DNA of 64,000 nucleotides from Cyanobacteria bacterium FACHB-63 (GTDB lineage: Bacteria > Cyanobacteriota > Cyanobacteriia > Leptolyngbyales > Leptolyngbyaceae). The translations under genes and the position numbers were made by a program. The DNA lies in the NCBI GenBank assembly GCA_014695255.1, contig JACJNX010000061.1:186001-250000 (forward strand), written 5' to 3'. This document shows positions 8,445 through 18,116 of this stretch, in pieces. The notes under the pieces were generated by a model that searched no databases, was not told where the DNA came from, and worked only from the letters and a program-made list of their open reading frames with translations. Numbering within the stretch: position 1 is the first letter of the stretch; each line of letters begins with the position of its first letter.

Positions 8445-8966
8445 TACCAGTCTCTTTTGATATTCCTTTTCTGTCACCAAGTCGTGATTACTTTCAACCC
8501 GATCAAGAAACACAATCCCATTAAAATGATCGTATTCATGCTGAAAAATTCGTGCCACGAAATCGGTCATTTCTATTTTCTGCCGCTTGCCAAAGCGATC
8601 GTAAAACTCAATTTCGATCGCTTGATATCTCGGCACATTCCCCCGAATTCCCGGAATGCTGAGACACCCCTCCCAGCCTTTGACCGTTTCATCTGAGTGC
8701 GCCAAGATCTTTGGATTAATGATCGGGGTCGGCTCCATTGATGGTGCATTCGGGTATCGCAGATTGGGACGTGATGCCACAATCATCAATTGATAAGACT
8801 CTGCAACTTGAGGCGCAGCAATTCCAACTCCGTTCGCTTTCTGCACCGTTGCCATCAAATCATCAATCAACGTTTGCATGCGATCGTCTTGAATATGTTC
8901 AATCGATCGCGCCTTTTCTCTAAGAACTGGATGCCCTAGCTCAATAATGTCGAGAATTTCACCCAT
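8430..8966 (-). CDS. def: Peptide deformylase
   Basis: Removes the formyl group from the N-terminal methionine of nascent proteins in the cytoplasm. The three metal/active-site motifs are present: GVGIAAPQ, EGCLSIPG (metal-binding Cys) and QHEYDHFNG (two metal-binding His plus catalytic Glu). The start at 8966 is favoured because GGAGG lies 5 bases upstream; an in-frame ATG at 8987 would overlap a terminator stem. 178 aa is normal for the family. Confidence 0.93.
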   Translation of the reverse strand: MGEILDIIELGHPVLREKARSIEHIQDDRMQTLIDDLMATVQKANGVGIAAPQVAESYQLMIVASRPNLRYPNAPSMEPTPIINPKILAHSDETVKGWEGCLSIPGIRGNVPRYQAIEIEFYDRFGKRQKIEMTDFVARIFQHEYDHFNGIVFLDRVESNHDLVTEKEYQKRLVSTIE

Positions 8967-8987
8967 GTTTACCTCCCAAAAATGCAA

Positions 8988-9016
8988 AGAACTCCGAATT
9001 CAACATCCGGAGTTCT
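8988..9016 (-). terminator. Terminator of the htrA-type gene
   Basis: Inverted repeat AGAACTCCG (8988-8996) and CGGAGTTCT (9008-9016). On the minus strand it follows the protease stop and is followed by a T-rich run (TTTGCATTTTT). Confidence 0.65.
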
Positions 9017-9034
9017 ATCGTACTCACTGACTAA

Positions 9035-10273
9035 CTATGGTGTGTTGTCGCTGCCACCCTGAGCGGTTCGAGTTGGAAATGCTCCAGGCTGAACGCTCAC
9101 CGTTGTCGATCGACCGTTTCGGTTAACTTCGACTTGTAGCGTTCCCCCGATCGACGCATTCTCCACCGCTTGCTGTACTTGCTCTGCCTTAGTCACAGCT
9201 TGCCCGTTAATGCGCTTGATCACATCGCCATCCCGTAATCCACCCCTTGCTGCCGGAGAATTCGGCTGAACCCGGAAGATCACAACACCCTGATCATCCT
9301 GCACCCGGAAACCAACCTGCCGATCGCTGTTGATTTGCTGTCTCAACTCCGGAGTCAACCCCCGCATCTGAATTCCCAGATAGGGGTGATCTACCCGTCC
9401 TTTTGTGATCAACTGCTGCGAAATTCGTTGCGCTGTATTAATTGGAACTGCAAATCCCAGCCCTTGTGCGCCACCAATAATCGCCGTATTCATCCCGACC
9501 ACTTCGCCGCGCTGATTCAACAACGGACCGCCAGAATTCCCTGGATTAATCGCCGCATCGGTCTGGATAAAGCTGACTCGCTTATCTGGAACTCGCACTT
9601 CCGAACTCGATCGACCCGTCGCGCTAATAATTCCAGCCGTCACGGTGTTATCCAACCCCAGCGGATTGCCAATCGCGATCGCCCATTCTCCTGGTTTCAG
9701 ACCATCCGAATTCCCCAGCGTCACGGTCGGTAGATTACTCCCCTGCACTCGAATCACTGCCACATCGGTGAGCGAATCTTGCCCCACAACTCTACCGCGC
9801 AATTCTCGCCCGTCTTTCATCGTCACACTCACGGTATCCGCACCACTGACAACGTGGGCATTGGTTAAAATCAACCCGTCTGAGCTAATAATGAACCCTG
9901 ATCCGGTTCCTCGTTCTACTCGGCGTTGAGGCGATGGAATATCCGCGCCAAAAAACTGCCGGAAAAAGGGATCGTTAAAAACTTCGGGCACTCGCGACTG
10001 CACAGTACGAGACGCATTGATTCGGACAACCGCAGGACCGACCCGCTCAACCGCTGCCGCAATAAAATTCGGGTCAGTCGATGCTGCAAATGCGCCTGTC
10101 CGATTTTGCGCCACGATCGTATTCGTCTGAGCCGCATTTGTCTGAGCAATGGCAGGCGGCGAGAAGGCGTTTTCAGAGAGCAAACGGTTTCCTGCAAGCG
10201 CCGTACCCGCCCCAACTAAAGGCAGCATGAAATAAATTGCAGACTGTTTCCAAGTATTTCGAGATGTCGTCAT
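9035..10273 (-). CDS. HtrA/Deg family serine protease with PDZ domain (HhoA/HhoB/HtrA type)
   Basis: Periplasmic or thylakoid-lumen quality-control protease. The 412-aa product has an N-terminal membrane/signal segment (AIYFMLPLVGAGTALAGN), a trypsin-like domain with the triad His in ILTNAHVVSG, Asp in SLTDVAVIRV and Ser in NPGNSGGPLL, and one C-terminal PDZ domain (GVVIFRVQPNSPAARGGLRDGDVI). The start at 10273 is preferred because AAGGAGA precedes it by about 10 bases; an upstream in-frame ATG at 10324 has no such site. Which of the three cyanobacterial Deg paralogues it is cannot be decided. Confidence 0.9.
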   Translation of the reverse strand: MTTSRNTWKQSAIYFMLPLVGAGTALAGNRLLSENAFSPPAIAQTNAAQTNTIVAQNRTGAFAASTDPNFIAAAVERVGPAVVRINASRTVQSRVPEVFNDPFFRQFFGADIPSPQRRVERGTGSGFIISSDGLILTNAHVVSGADTVSVTMKDGRELRGRVVGQDSLTDVAVIRVQGSNLPTVTLGNSDGLKPGEWAIAIGNPLGLDNTVTAGIISATGRSSSEVRVPDKRVSFIQTDAAINPGNSGGPLLNQRGEVVGMNTAIIGGAQGLGFAVPINTAQRISQQLITKGRVDHPYLGIQMRGLTPELRQQINSDRQVGFRVQDDQGVVIFRVQPNSPAARGGLRDGDVIKRINGQAVTKAEQVQQAVENASIGGTLQVEVNRNGRSTTVSVQPGAFPTRTAQGGSDNTP

Positions 10274-10942
10274 CAGTGATGTACTCTCCTTAATGGTGCG
10301 TCCCCGGTCAATTAAAAGGCTCATCTATCTCTTATTCTGAAGAAAAAGACGCGAGATGAGAACGCGCTGAGCGATAGATACTTCCAATGTAATTAGCCTA
10401 TGTGACGATCAAACGGCGTTTTGGTTGCAACTTGACCATACTTTTTAGGGTTCTACGGCTCCAGATTTGTCATTTCAACTTCATGAGGAACACACAGCGT
10501 TGACAACTGACGTTGATAACTTGTTAATCACAGGTGAATGAATGGTAAGAGCAGGTTGCTGCTAGAGCGAATTAAGGTTTTTGATCTATTGGGTGTCGAT
10601 CAAGCGACGATACCGTCCAGATCGCCACTATCGCTCAGTGCAGATTATCTGCTTCTTTTTTTATGATAGCGGATCGTTAATTCTAACCAAAACTCCACTC
10701 GAATTGAGCCACTTGACAAGTTTCAATTCAACCGAATCACAATCTTGAAAAATCTCATTTCATCCATCAAGAATTGACTGCAAATTAAAGAATCAATCAG
10801 GTTATATTGCGGTGTGATAAATCAGCAATGCCAGTGTAATATGAATGGGGCAACTGGCAAGGCGCTAAATTTGTCTTGGTTTAGCAGGCTTGTTAGTGTC
10901 ACAAAATACGATTGCTGTCCACCTGATCTAGACTTCGGATGA
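10274..10942. other. Long divergent intergenic region between protease and cyAbrB genes
   Basis: About 670 bases with no convincing ORF or RNA gene. It must hold both divergent promoters. A TTGACA at 10500-10505 with a weak TTAATC 18 bases later is a possible plus-strand promoter, but it lies about 440 bases before cyAbrB and is not secure. The last 200 bases are AT-rich. Confidence 0.4.
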
Positions 10943-11332
10943 ATGACTAAAAAGAAAAAGATTGAGCCATTAGTGGGTGAAACCCTGCTCAAAAAAGTAA
11001 AAGAACTCGATCATCTCAATAAAGAAGAAAAAGCTAAAGAGTGCGGCTATTACACGGTGACAAAAAACGGTGTAGAGCGCGTGAATATGATGAAATTCCT
11101 GAATGCACTAATCGATGCAGAAGGAATTGAGCTAGATGGAAAACAAGGCACCAGCGGTCGAGGTGGTCGGAGCGCGAGCTATCGAATCAGCGTACAGTCT
11201 AATGGAAATTTGCTGATTGGGGCAGCGTATACTAAACAAATGGAGTTGAAGCCTGGAGACGAATTTGAGATTTCTCTAGGTCGAAAACATATCCACTTAA
11301 AACAACTCGATCGAGAAGAACTCTCGGCTTAA
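10943..11332 (+). CDS. cyAbrB family transcriptional regulator
   Basis: Cyanobacterial AbrB-like DNA-binding regulator, 129 aa. Members of this family regulate carbon/nitrogen balance genes, including inorganic-carbon uptake and hydrogenase genes in Synechocystis. The N-terminal half is Lys-rich (MTKKKKIEPLVGETLLKKVK). A conserved block GRGGRSASYRISVQ follows, and the AbrB-like swapped-hairpin region is near MELKPGDEFEISLGRKHIHL. Cyanobacteria usually have two paralogues, cyAbrB1 and cyAbrB2; I cannot assign this one securely. The small ORF at 11337 follows 4 bases later. Confidence 0.88.
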   Translation: MTKKKKIEPLVGETLLKKVKELDHLNKEEKAKECGYYTVTKNGVERVNMMKFLNALIDAEGIELDGKQGTSGRGGRSASYRISVQSNGNLLIGAAYTKQMELKPGDEFEISLGRKHIHLKQLDREELSA

Positions 11333-11336
11333 ACAA

Positions 11337-11447
11337 ATGGAAAACATCGATTGGACAACGGCGATTCCGGCAGGTCTTGCAATCGCAATTTTTCTAGGTG
11401 GAATGCTGATGATGTTTACTGGCATTTGGACAAGCAGAAACAAATAG
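11337..11447 (+). CDS. 36-aa single-pass membrane peptide
   Basis: ATG at 11337 and TAG at 11445-11447 encode 36 residues: an acidic start MENIDW, a hydrophobic helix (AIPAGLAIAIFLGGMLMMF) and a short polar basic end (TSRNK). The architecture is that of the tiny one-helix subunits of photosystems, cytochrome b6f or NDH-1, but I do not recognise it as any of these. It starts 4 bases after the cyAbrB stop, so translation from the same mRNA is likely. It is too short for most gene finders. Confidence 0.6.
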   Translation: MENIDWTTAIPAGLAIAIFLGGMLMMFTGIWTSRNK

Positions 11448-11468
11448 AAAATTCCTGCTTGTCTTTGT

Positions 11469-13400
11469 CTAGTGCAATACACCAAGCTGAGGGGCAAGTC
11501 CGGTTTCGATCGGATTTGCCTCTTCTGTATGAGGGAGATAGGGCATTAAACGCACGCGAGTTAACGCAAGATTGCAGGCTAAGGTGATGCCCTCTTGCTC
11601 TAACAATCCAAGCACATGATCTGGATTGGCGCGATCGATCACAGGAAGTTGATGCAAGCCGCGAGTTGCCATACGATCGAGCGCATCGGTGAGTGGTTCA
11701 TCCTGATAGGCGTAGAGAATATCGGTTGTGCAAACTTCGGCGATCGTGCGCTGACTCAATCCCTGTTCTGCGTGATGCGGTTCGGTTTCCCAACGCGCGA
11801 TCGCCCGATTGATATCTTGTAATGTGATAATGCCGATCAGGTGTCGATCGTCGTTCACCACTAGCGCACTGTGCGTTTGATGTTGAATCAGTTGCAATCC
11901 TGCTTCTAGCAATGGAGTCAATTCTGCGACCTGCAAAAAACCAGACTGCATCGCTTCTGCAACCAATAGATTTCTGAGAATCTCTTGCTGATAAATCGTG
12001 GAACTTGACACCTGATCGGGATCGCGTTTTGCTTCGATTTGCTGTAAGTTCGAGGGCTGTTCTGGACTCGATTTAAACAAATTGACGAGCCAGACGCTTA
12101 AACCCACGGCTGCCATCAGCGGCAAAACAATTCGATAATCGCGGGTCATTTCAAACAGCAGCAGAATCGCCGTTAAGGGCGCATTGACGCTCGCTGCTAG
12201 TACAGCCGCCATTCCGACCATCGCATAAGCAGGCGGTGCAGCAATACTGCTGGCAAACATCGGCAATACTGAAGGTAAGACTTTCCCATAAGCGGCTCCA
12301 AGTGTTGCGCCCAAAAACATTGCAGGCGCAAAGATACCGCCCACTAACCCACTGCCTAAACTAATCGCCGTCAGCAACAGTTTAACCACCAATAAAGTAA
12401 TCAGCAGCACCAGCGAGAACTGTACATCTCGCAGCATCGCTTCTACAGTGTCATACCCCACTCCGAGAATTTGCGGTAGTTTCAGCGCCACCAGTCCAAC
12501 ACATAATCCTCCTAGAATCGGCTGAACTTCACGCGGAACTTTTGCCATCCAACTTGAGCAAGGAAGCTTTCCCTTAAAGAAGTCACTTGACCACTTTAAT
12601 AAGTTTGTATAGGCGATCGACACCACACAAGCAAACAATCCCAACCCTAAATAAAGCGGCAATTCTAATGGACTTCGTACTTCATACGCAGGCAGATCAA
12701 ACGCAGGTTGTCCGCCCAAACCAATCTGAGCAATCAACGCCGACACGACCGCAGAGAGTAGGACAATACTCGCGGCTGAGGTCTCAAATGTGGTGCCGAG
12801 TACCACTTCCAGCGCGAAGAACACACCTGCGATCGGCGCATTAAATCCGGCTGCCAGTCCTGCGGCGGCTCCCGCTCCTAAGAGTAAGCGTTGGCGATCG
12901 CGGGACACTTTCAGCAGTTGTCCTACAAATAAGCCGAAGTTTGCCCCCACTTCGACGCTAGGACCTTCTGGTCCCAGAGATGCTCCAGTTCCAAGGGAAA
13001 TGGCGGCGGCGATCGTTTTCGCGATCGGGCGGGTTGCTGACATTTCTTTGCCTGCTTGCACGGCTGCAATGAGGGCAGAAATTCCCGGACTGAATTCTTT
13101 GGTCAACCAGCGAATCAATCCGACTAAGACACCTCCCAAAGTAGGGACACAAGCTAGAGTCCACGCCCCAAAATGACCGATCGTTCCCATCAGGTCTTCA
13201 AGTGCGAGACGGTGCACGAATTCGATTAAATAGCGAAACGCAAGCACCCCCAAACCAGCCCCGCCGCCGATGACGACTGCCAGAATCAAAACGATCGTGT
13301 CGGGGTGCGGTTGGAGGCGATTAAACAGTCCAGTGAGGCGAGATGGAGGAGAATTTGAGGAGTCGGGCAGCAGAACTTTGGGTGTCAGGGTCGAGGGCAC
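11469..13400 (-). CDS. ClC family chloride channel/antiporter with CBS pair
   Basis: 643-aa inner-membrane protein: voltage-gated ClC domain at about residues 30-430 and two CBS domains at about 475-610 (AEAMQSGFLQVAEL and VCTTDILYAYQDEP). ClC blocks are visible: FSPGISALIA, GTGASLGPEGPSVEVGA (external gating Glu), NAPIAGVFFALEVVLG and GSGLVGGIFAPAMFLG. At the position of the second, proton-pathway Glu of E. coli ClcA (the EE pair) the sequence appears to have Val (ALEVV). The CBS pair probably senses adenine nucleotides (family knowledge). Confidence 0.88.
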   Translation of the reverse strand: MPSTLTPKVLLPDSSNSPPSRLTGLFNRLQPHPDTIVLILAVVIGGGAGLGVLAFRYLIEFVHRLALEDLMGTIGHFGAWTLACVPTLGGVLVGLIRWLTKEFSPGISALIAAVQAGKEMSATRPIAKTIAAAISLGTGASLGPEGPSVEVGANFGLFVGQLLKVSRDRQRLLLGAGAAAGLAAGFNAPIAGVFFALEVVLGTTFETSAASIVLLSAVVSALIAQIGLGGQPAFDLPAYEVRSPLELPLYLGLGLFACVVSIAYTNLLKWSSDFFKGKLPCSSWMAKVPREVQPILGGLCVGLVALKLPQILGVGYDTVEAMLRDVQFSLVLLITLLVVKLLLTAISLGSGLVGGIFAPAMFLGATLGAAYGKVLPSVLPMFASSIAAPPAYAMVGMAAVLAASVNAPLTAILLLFEMTRDYRIVLPLMAAVGLSVWLVNLFKSSPEQPSNLQQIEAKRDPDQVSSSTIYQQEILRNLLVAEAMQSGFLQVAELTPLLEAGLQLIQHQTHSALVVNDDRHLIGIITLQDINRAIARWETEPHHAEQGLSQRTIAEVCTTDILYAYQDEPLTDALDRMATRGLHQLPVIDRANPDHVLGLLEQEGITLACNLALTRVRLMPYLPHTEEANPIETGLAPQLGVLH

Positions 13401-13661
13401 GGCAGGGGGAAATAATAAGATTAAATTTTATTGCTCTTTCTCATTGTGGGCGATCAAAGCCAGACAAGACAAGTAATTTGTCGATTTTTCAATTAGTAAA
13501 TCTAGACGGTAGGGATCGCTAAAATTATCTGTTCAGATTCTTATGAATTAATACAGTTGCTCTATTCAATTAGAAGAACGACAAGAGATTGTTTTTAGGG
13601 TTAACTCCATCACAAGACTGTTTATGCTGCACAATGATTCCGTATATCTAATGACAGGAAA

Positions 13662-15317
13662 ATGGATCGCAAGCTTTCGATCGGGAATCAATCAGGAACG
13701 CCGCGCTCTCAAGCTTGGATTGATCCAGGTTGGACGATCGGACTGTGGAGTGCTGCGATCGTGCTGCTTACGATTAATCTCGGTGTTCTCCCCTTGAGAG
13801 ATTGGGATGAAGGCATCGTGGCGCAGATCGCCCGTGAAATTGCGAATGCTCCGTTTGAATCCCTAACCTGGCTGCATCCTCGCGATCTCAACGGCGCACC
13901 GTATCTGAACAAGCCTCCTTTGGTGCATTGGCTGATTGCCTTGTGCTATCGGACGTGGGGAGTGAATGAATGGACGGCGCGACTCCCTGGAGCCGTGTTA
14001 ACGGCGACTTCTGTGCCTTTGCTGTATGGCATCGGGCGTGAGGTCTTTTTTCAGCGCAGTACGGCTGTGTTTGCAGCACTGATTTATCTCACTTCGCTAC
14101 CTGTGGTGCGGCAGGGGCGATTAGCGATGCTTGATGGTGCGATTCTGTGTTTTTTTCTAGTGATGATGTTCTGTTTGCTGCGATCGCGGCGAGATTTGCG
14201 TTGGGGTTTGGGAGTCGGTTTAGGATTTAGCTGCCTTTGTTTGACGAAAGGGATTTTAGGAATTTTGCTGGCAGCGATCGCGCTGGTGTTTATTGCCTGG
14301 GATACGCCGCGACTACTGAGATCAGGATATTTATGGGCGGGATTTGGTTTAGGGTGTATTCCCGTTGCGCTCTGGAATGGAGCGCAGATCTATCGGTATG
14401 GTGAGACGTTTTTAGCGACGCATTTTTTTGATCAGTCTTTAAAGCGTGTATCGGATTCGGTTGAGGATAATCAAGGAGCAATCACCTATTACGTTTGGGA
14501 AGTTCTGAAAAATGGGGTTCCGTGGGTGGTGTTTTTGCCGATCGCGTTTCGTCACGCTTGGGAAAATCGCACTCTAAGCTGGGCAAAATTGGTTCTGGTT
14601 TGGGGCGGAATTTATTTTGCTGTGATTTCGCTGATGCAAACCAAACTGCCTTGGTATGCAATGCCACTTTATCCAGCCTTTGCGCTGGTGATTGGGGCAC
14701 AGTTGCAGCGATTTTGGCAGCCTGTCTCTTCAGAACCACCGCTGATTAAGCGGGTTCGGGCTTGGGTAATTGTGTTTTTGGTGTTGGCGATCGTGGCTTG
14801 GGCGGGTGCGATTTACTATACGTTTTGGGTACGATCGCAGCCCGATGTGCAATTGGTGTTTGCAACGCTGGCGCTGACGCTAACGGTAACAGCCATTCTG
14901 ATGGCGCGTCAGGATGTGCAGTTTATCGTGGTGTTGATTTGGGGGACATTTTTGACGCTGCTGGTGTTGATGATGTCGAATTATTGGCTTTGGGAGCTGC
15001 AAGAAGCATTTCCAGTAAAACCTGTGGCACAAATGATTCAAGAAGTCACCGCTAAAGGGCAAACGATTTATACGTCCTATCCTTATTTCCGCCCGTCGTT
15101 GAACTTCTATAGTGAGCGATCGATTGTTCCAGCGAGTCCTGAAGACTTGTTAAAACGCTGGCGCGAAGATACTCAACCCTATTTGCTGCTCGATCCTGCA
15201 TCGTTGAAGAAGCTGCCGCAAAAACAAGTCCAGTTTCTGGGCATGAGTGAGGAGTGGGCGTTAGTGAGTCGAGCACCTGCAGTAAAACCAATCAACACCG
15301 CAGACCGAAAGAAATGA
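13662..15317 (+). CDS. Glycosyltransferase family 39 membrane protein (ArnT/PMT-like)
   Basis: 551-aa polytopic protein with about ten to twelve hydrophobic helices. The first extracytoplasmic loop carries the DE motif (RDWDEGIVAQIAREI, near residue 50), the catalytic signature of GT39/ArnT-type enzymes that use polyprenyl-phosphate sugars. Further family-like blocks are LNKPPLVHWLIALCYRTWG and ARLPGAVL. The acceptor is unknown; candidates are lipid A, glycoproteins or cell-wall polymers. It stands alone on the plus strand, convergent with rpiA. Confidence 0.85.
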   Translation: MDRKLSIGNQSGTPRSQAWIDPGWTIGLWSAAIVLLTINLGVLPLRDWDEGIVAQIAREIANAPFESLTWLHPRDLNGAPYLNKPPLVHWLIALCYRTWGVNEWTARLPGAVLTATSVPLLYGIGREVFFQRSTAVFAALIYLTSLPVVRQGRLAMLDGAILCFFLVMMFCLLRSRRDLRWGLGVGLGFSCLCLTKGILGILLAAIALVFIAWDTPRLLRSGYLWAGFGLGCIPVALWNGAQIYRYGETFLATHFFDQSLKRVSDSVEDNQGAITYYVWEVLKNGVPWVVFLPIAFRHAWENRTLSWAKLVLVWGGIYFAVISLMQTKLPWYAMPLYPAFALVIGAQLQRFWQPVSSEPPLIKRVRAWVIVFLVLAIVAWAGAIYYTFWVRSQPDVQLVFATLALTLTVTAILMARQDVQFIVVLIWGTFLTLLVLMMSNYWLWELQEAFPVKPVAQMIQEVTAKGQTIYTSYPYFRPSLNFYSERSIVPASPEDLLKRWREDTQPYLLLDPASLKKLPQKQVQFLGMSEEWALVSRAPAVKPINTADRKK

Positions 15318-15324
15318 AATGTTA

Positions 15325-15364
15325 TGCTCAGCCGCCCGATCGCTACTCCGAACGGTCTGAGCAA
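15325..15364. terminator. Possible hairpin terminator between GT39 and rpiA genes
   Basis: Arms TGCTCAG (15325-15331) and CTGAGCA (15357-15363) enclose a GC-rich loop between two convergent genes. There is no strong T run, so support is modest. Confidence 0.4.
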
Positions 15365-15371
15365 CAAATTG

Positions 15372-16076
15372 CTAAAACTCTCTAACGCTCGGTTGTCCGT
15401 CTTTGACTTCTCCGACCATAATCACATCGGCAACACCCACAAATAGGCCGTTTTCAAGAACTCCGGGTAAATTGTTGAGTGTTTTCTCTAGTTCAGCCGG
15501 ATTGTCGATGCGATCGAACTTCACATCCACGACCAAATTCCCCTGATCCGTCACCACAGGTCCTGCCTTCTTCACGCCCATCCGCAATTGAGGCTTACCG
15601 CCGAGCTTTTCGATCGCTTTCATCACCGGAGTCACTGCCATCGGAATCACTTCAACCGGAAGCAAGAAAGTAGAGCCGAGATGATCCACTAGTTTGCCGC
15701 TATCAACCACAACAATGAACTGATCTGCCAAACTATCGACAATCTTTTCTTGTGTGTGAGCTGCACCACCGCCTTTAATCAGGTTTTTCTGTGGATCAAC
15801 TTCATCCGCACCGTCGATCGCAATATCAATCTTGGCTATCTCATCGAGCGTGGTTAAAGGAATGCCGAACTGACGGGCTAGAACGATCGCTTGAAACGAA
15901 GTCGGAACCCCTTTAACGTTTTGCAGATCACCGGATTGCAACCGTTCGCCGATCGCTTGAATCGCATAAGCGGTAGTCGAACCTGTACCGAGTCCGACGA
16001 TCGTATTCGATTGCACTTTGGCAGCCGCCGCATAACCGACTTGCTGTTTCATCATTGTTACGGGGTCTGCATTCAT
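15372..16076 (-). CDS. rpiA: Ribose-5-phosphate isomerase A
   Basis: Interconverts ribose 5-phosphate and ribulose 5-phosphate in the Calvin cycle and pentose phosphate pathway. The 234-aa product has the family blocks [19 protein letters not shown] (phosphate binding), [17 protein letters not shown] (catalytic Asp and Lys region) and [10 protein letters not shown]. Length is typical. Monocistronic by context, convergent with the GT39 gene. Confidence 0.95.
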   Translation of the reverse strand: MNADPVTMMKQQVGYAAAAKVQSNTIVGLGTGSTTAYAIQAIGERLQSGDLQNVKGVPTSFQAIVLARQFGIPLTTLDEIAKIDIAIDGADEVDPQKNLIKGGGAAHTQEKIVDSLADQFIVVVDSGKLVDHLGSTFLLPVEVIPMAVTPVMKAIEKLGGKPQLRMGVKKAGPVVTDQGNLVVDVKFDRIDNPAELEKTLNNLPGVLENGLFVGVADVIMVGEVKDGQPSVREF

Positions 16077-16130
16077 ACGATTTATTCCTGTAAAAGTTGC
16101 TAATTGATCAATGTACTATGTCCCGCGCCT

Positions 16131-17612
16131 TCAAAACCCGTAAAGCACTCTTAACGACCATTCGACGATCGTTGGACTCGCGCGATTATTGGGATTCGTT
16201 ACGACGATGACAGAGGGACTGATATTCAAGCGATCGTTGAGCAACAGACCAAAAAAGGCTTCAAAGTTCGTTTGAGTCGCATTGCCTAGGCGATCGGTGA
16301 TAAAGGGTTGCCCGATCGCTAACCCGGCTTTTGATCCAGGAATGAGGAAGTTTTGAAACGAAACGCCTAACGTCCAAGTTTTCGGATTCAGATCGAGGTC
16401 TTGCTGTAGGAGAGAATTAAATCCGCGATAGCTGCCAATTCCCAAGCGTCCAAAAATGCCAAACACACCAAAACGCTGTTGAATTGCCCATTCTGCACCG
16501 AGACCTGCCGCATTAATCTGAGTGCCATTGATCTCTGCATTGGTGTATTGCAACTGCACTTTGATCGGCTGATTCGGAAGTGCATATTCCGCTTCAACAC
16601 TGGCTTGATAGCGATCGCGGAACAATCCCGCGCTAGGATTCGAGGAGTCTGCTGCGGCGTATAGCGCCCTGAAGGTGAAATTACGATCGGGCGACCAAGC
16701 AATCGCAGCTCCTGCTCCGCCAAAGCGATCGATCTCGTTTTGCACAATCAACGGATTGTTGGCAAAGAAACTAGAGCCGAAATTTTGCCCGGATTGATTG
16801 GCGAAACTGTTGCGATCGATAAAATCACTGGGCGGTAGATTCGAGCCAACGGCGATTTCTAAATTCTCAGCCGGACGAAACGCATAATAGAGCTTGCGAA
16901 TTTTGAGTTGAGGAGTTGCTTCGACCGGATCAAGTCCGCCACCATCTGCTAAAACTCCCGTGGTTCCAAGTAAATTTTGGCGTTCATTGTGTGCCCTCGC
17001 GATCGCATCTCCGCCATTGTTGCCTGCCTCAAGCTGTGTGACGAGACGATCATTGCCCTGAAAACTGGTGAGTAAATTCAGCCGAACACGAGCCAGAACG
17101 GTTGCATTCGCTCTGGTTCCGTCGGTTAGCACGTAATAAACTTGCCCGTCTAGTTTTGTGGTTGTCGAGAATTGCTGTCGTTCAAGCGTCGTAATCCGAG
17201 TGCTAATGATATCGACTCGCGATCGGAGTTGAGACAGCGCATTGCCGTAAGCCGTAATCAAGCGCCGAATCGTTTGGATGTCTTCCCTGAGCGTTGTGTT
17301 TTCATTTCCAGCGAGGAGTTGCTCTTCGATCCTGCCGATTACAGTTGCGAGCGCGGCGGCAAACTCGTTACGGCTCAAAGAGCGATTACCGCGAAAGGTA
17401 CGATCGGGGTATCCGCTCAGCACTCCGTAGCGTTCCACCAGCGATCGCACCGCTTCAAATGCCCAATCGCCCGGACGCACATCCGATAATTCAGAAACAG
17501 ACGTGACTTGATCCATCCCGCCGTCTGGCTCGATCGTAGAGTGTGACCAAGCAGGAGCAGTCAGGATGAGTAGACTACTCAAGCCGAAGCAAAACCATTT
17601 CACCTGTTTCAC
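16131..17612 (-). CDS. SLH-OprB outer-membrane porin (iron uptake porin family)
   Basis: 493-aa outer-membrane protein with a signal peptide (ending near APAWSH), one SLH domain at about residues 40-95 (DVRPGDWAFEAVRSLVERYG, SGYPDRTFRGNRSLSRNEFA) that binds the peptidoglycan layer, a short coiled coil around LRSRVDIISTRITTLERQQF, and a C-terminal beta-barrel of OprB type ending in an aromatic residue (LYGF). Cyanobacterial members are annotated as iron uptake porins and pass inorganic ions. A second copy lies at 32562-34433. Confidence 0.88.
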   Translation of the reverse strand: MKQVKWFCFGLSSLLILTAPAWSHSTIEPDGGMDQVTSVSELSDVRPGDWAFEAVRSLVERYGVLSGYPDRTFRGNRSLSRNEFAAALATVIGRIEEQLLAGNENTTLREDIQTIRRLITAYGNALSQLRSRVDIISTRITTLERQQFSTTTKLDGQVYYVLTDGTRANATVLARVRLNLLTSFQGNDRLVTQLEAGNNGGDAIARAHNERQNLLGTTGVLADGGGLDPVEATPQLKIRKLYYAFRPAENLEIAVGSNLPPSDFIDRNSFANQSGQNFGSSFFANNPLIVQNEIDRFGGAGAAIAWSPDRNFTFRALYAAADSSNPSAGLFRDRYQASVEAEYALPNQPIKVQLQYTNAEINGTQINAAGLGAEWAIQQRFGVFGIFGRLGIGSYRGFNSLLQQDLDLNPKTWTLGVSFQNFLIPGSKAGLAIGQPFITDRLGNATQTNFEAFFGLLLNDRLNISPSVIVVTNPNNRASPTIVEWSLRVLYGF

Positions 17613-17675
17613 GCACTTTTCTCCTCACGGGCTGCAACCTCCATAGTTATAACAGCCCGTTCAGAGTCGCCTCAA

Positions 17676-18104
17676 TCAAGCGTTCGCGGTGGCTGCTGCT
17701 TTTTCCGATGCTGAACCTTGTGTGCCAAGTTGAATGAGTTCAACTTTATAGCCGTCTGGATCTTCGACAAATGCAATTACCGTAGAGCCATGCTTCATTG
17801 GACCTGGTTGCCGCGTCACTTTTCCGCCCTGTTGAGCGATCGCGTCACAAGTCGCATAGATGTCATCGACTCCGATCGCGATATGCCCATAAGCATCGCC
17901 TAGCTCGTAGTTGTCTTTTCCCCAGTTGTAGGTGAGTTCAAGCACAGCCGTATCCGACTCTGCTCCATAGCCGACAAATGCTAAAGTGAACTCTCCGCCG
18001 GGATAATCTTTCTTTCTTAAAAGCTTCATACCCAGTAAATCGCAATAAAACTTCAGCGACTCTTCTAGGTTTCCGACACGAAGCATGGTGTGTAATAAAC
18101 GCAT
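17676..18104 (-). CDS. gloA: Lactoylglutathione lyase (glyoxalase I)
   Basis: Detoxifies methylglyoxal by isomerising its glutathione hemithioacetal. The 142-aa product has the four metal ligands expected for the bacterial enzyme: His5 (MRLLHTML), Glu56 ([10 protein letters not shown]), His74 ([10 protein letters not shown]) and Glu122 (YKVELIQLG). It lies 12 bases downstream of the CIA30 gene, so the two probably share a transcript. The last 15 residues are an Ala-rich extension. Confidence 0.93.
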   Translation of the reverse strand: MRLLHTMLRVGNLEESLKFYCDLLGMKLLRKKDYPGGEFTLAFVGYGAESDTAVLELTYNWGKDNYELGDAYGHIAIGVDDIYATCDAIAQQGGKVTRQPGPMKHGSTVIAFVEDPDGYKVELIQLGTQGSASEKAAATANA

Positions 18105-18116
18105 TAGGTTCTCCTA

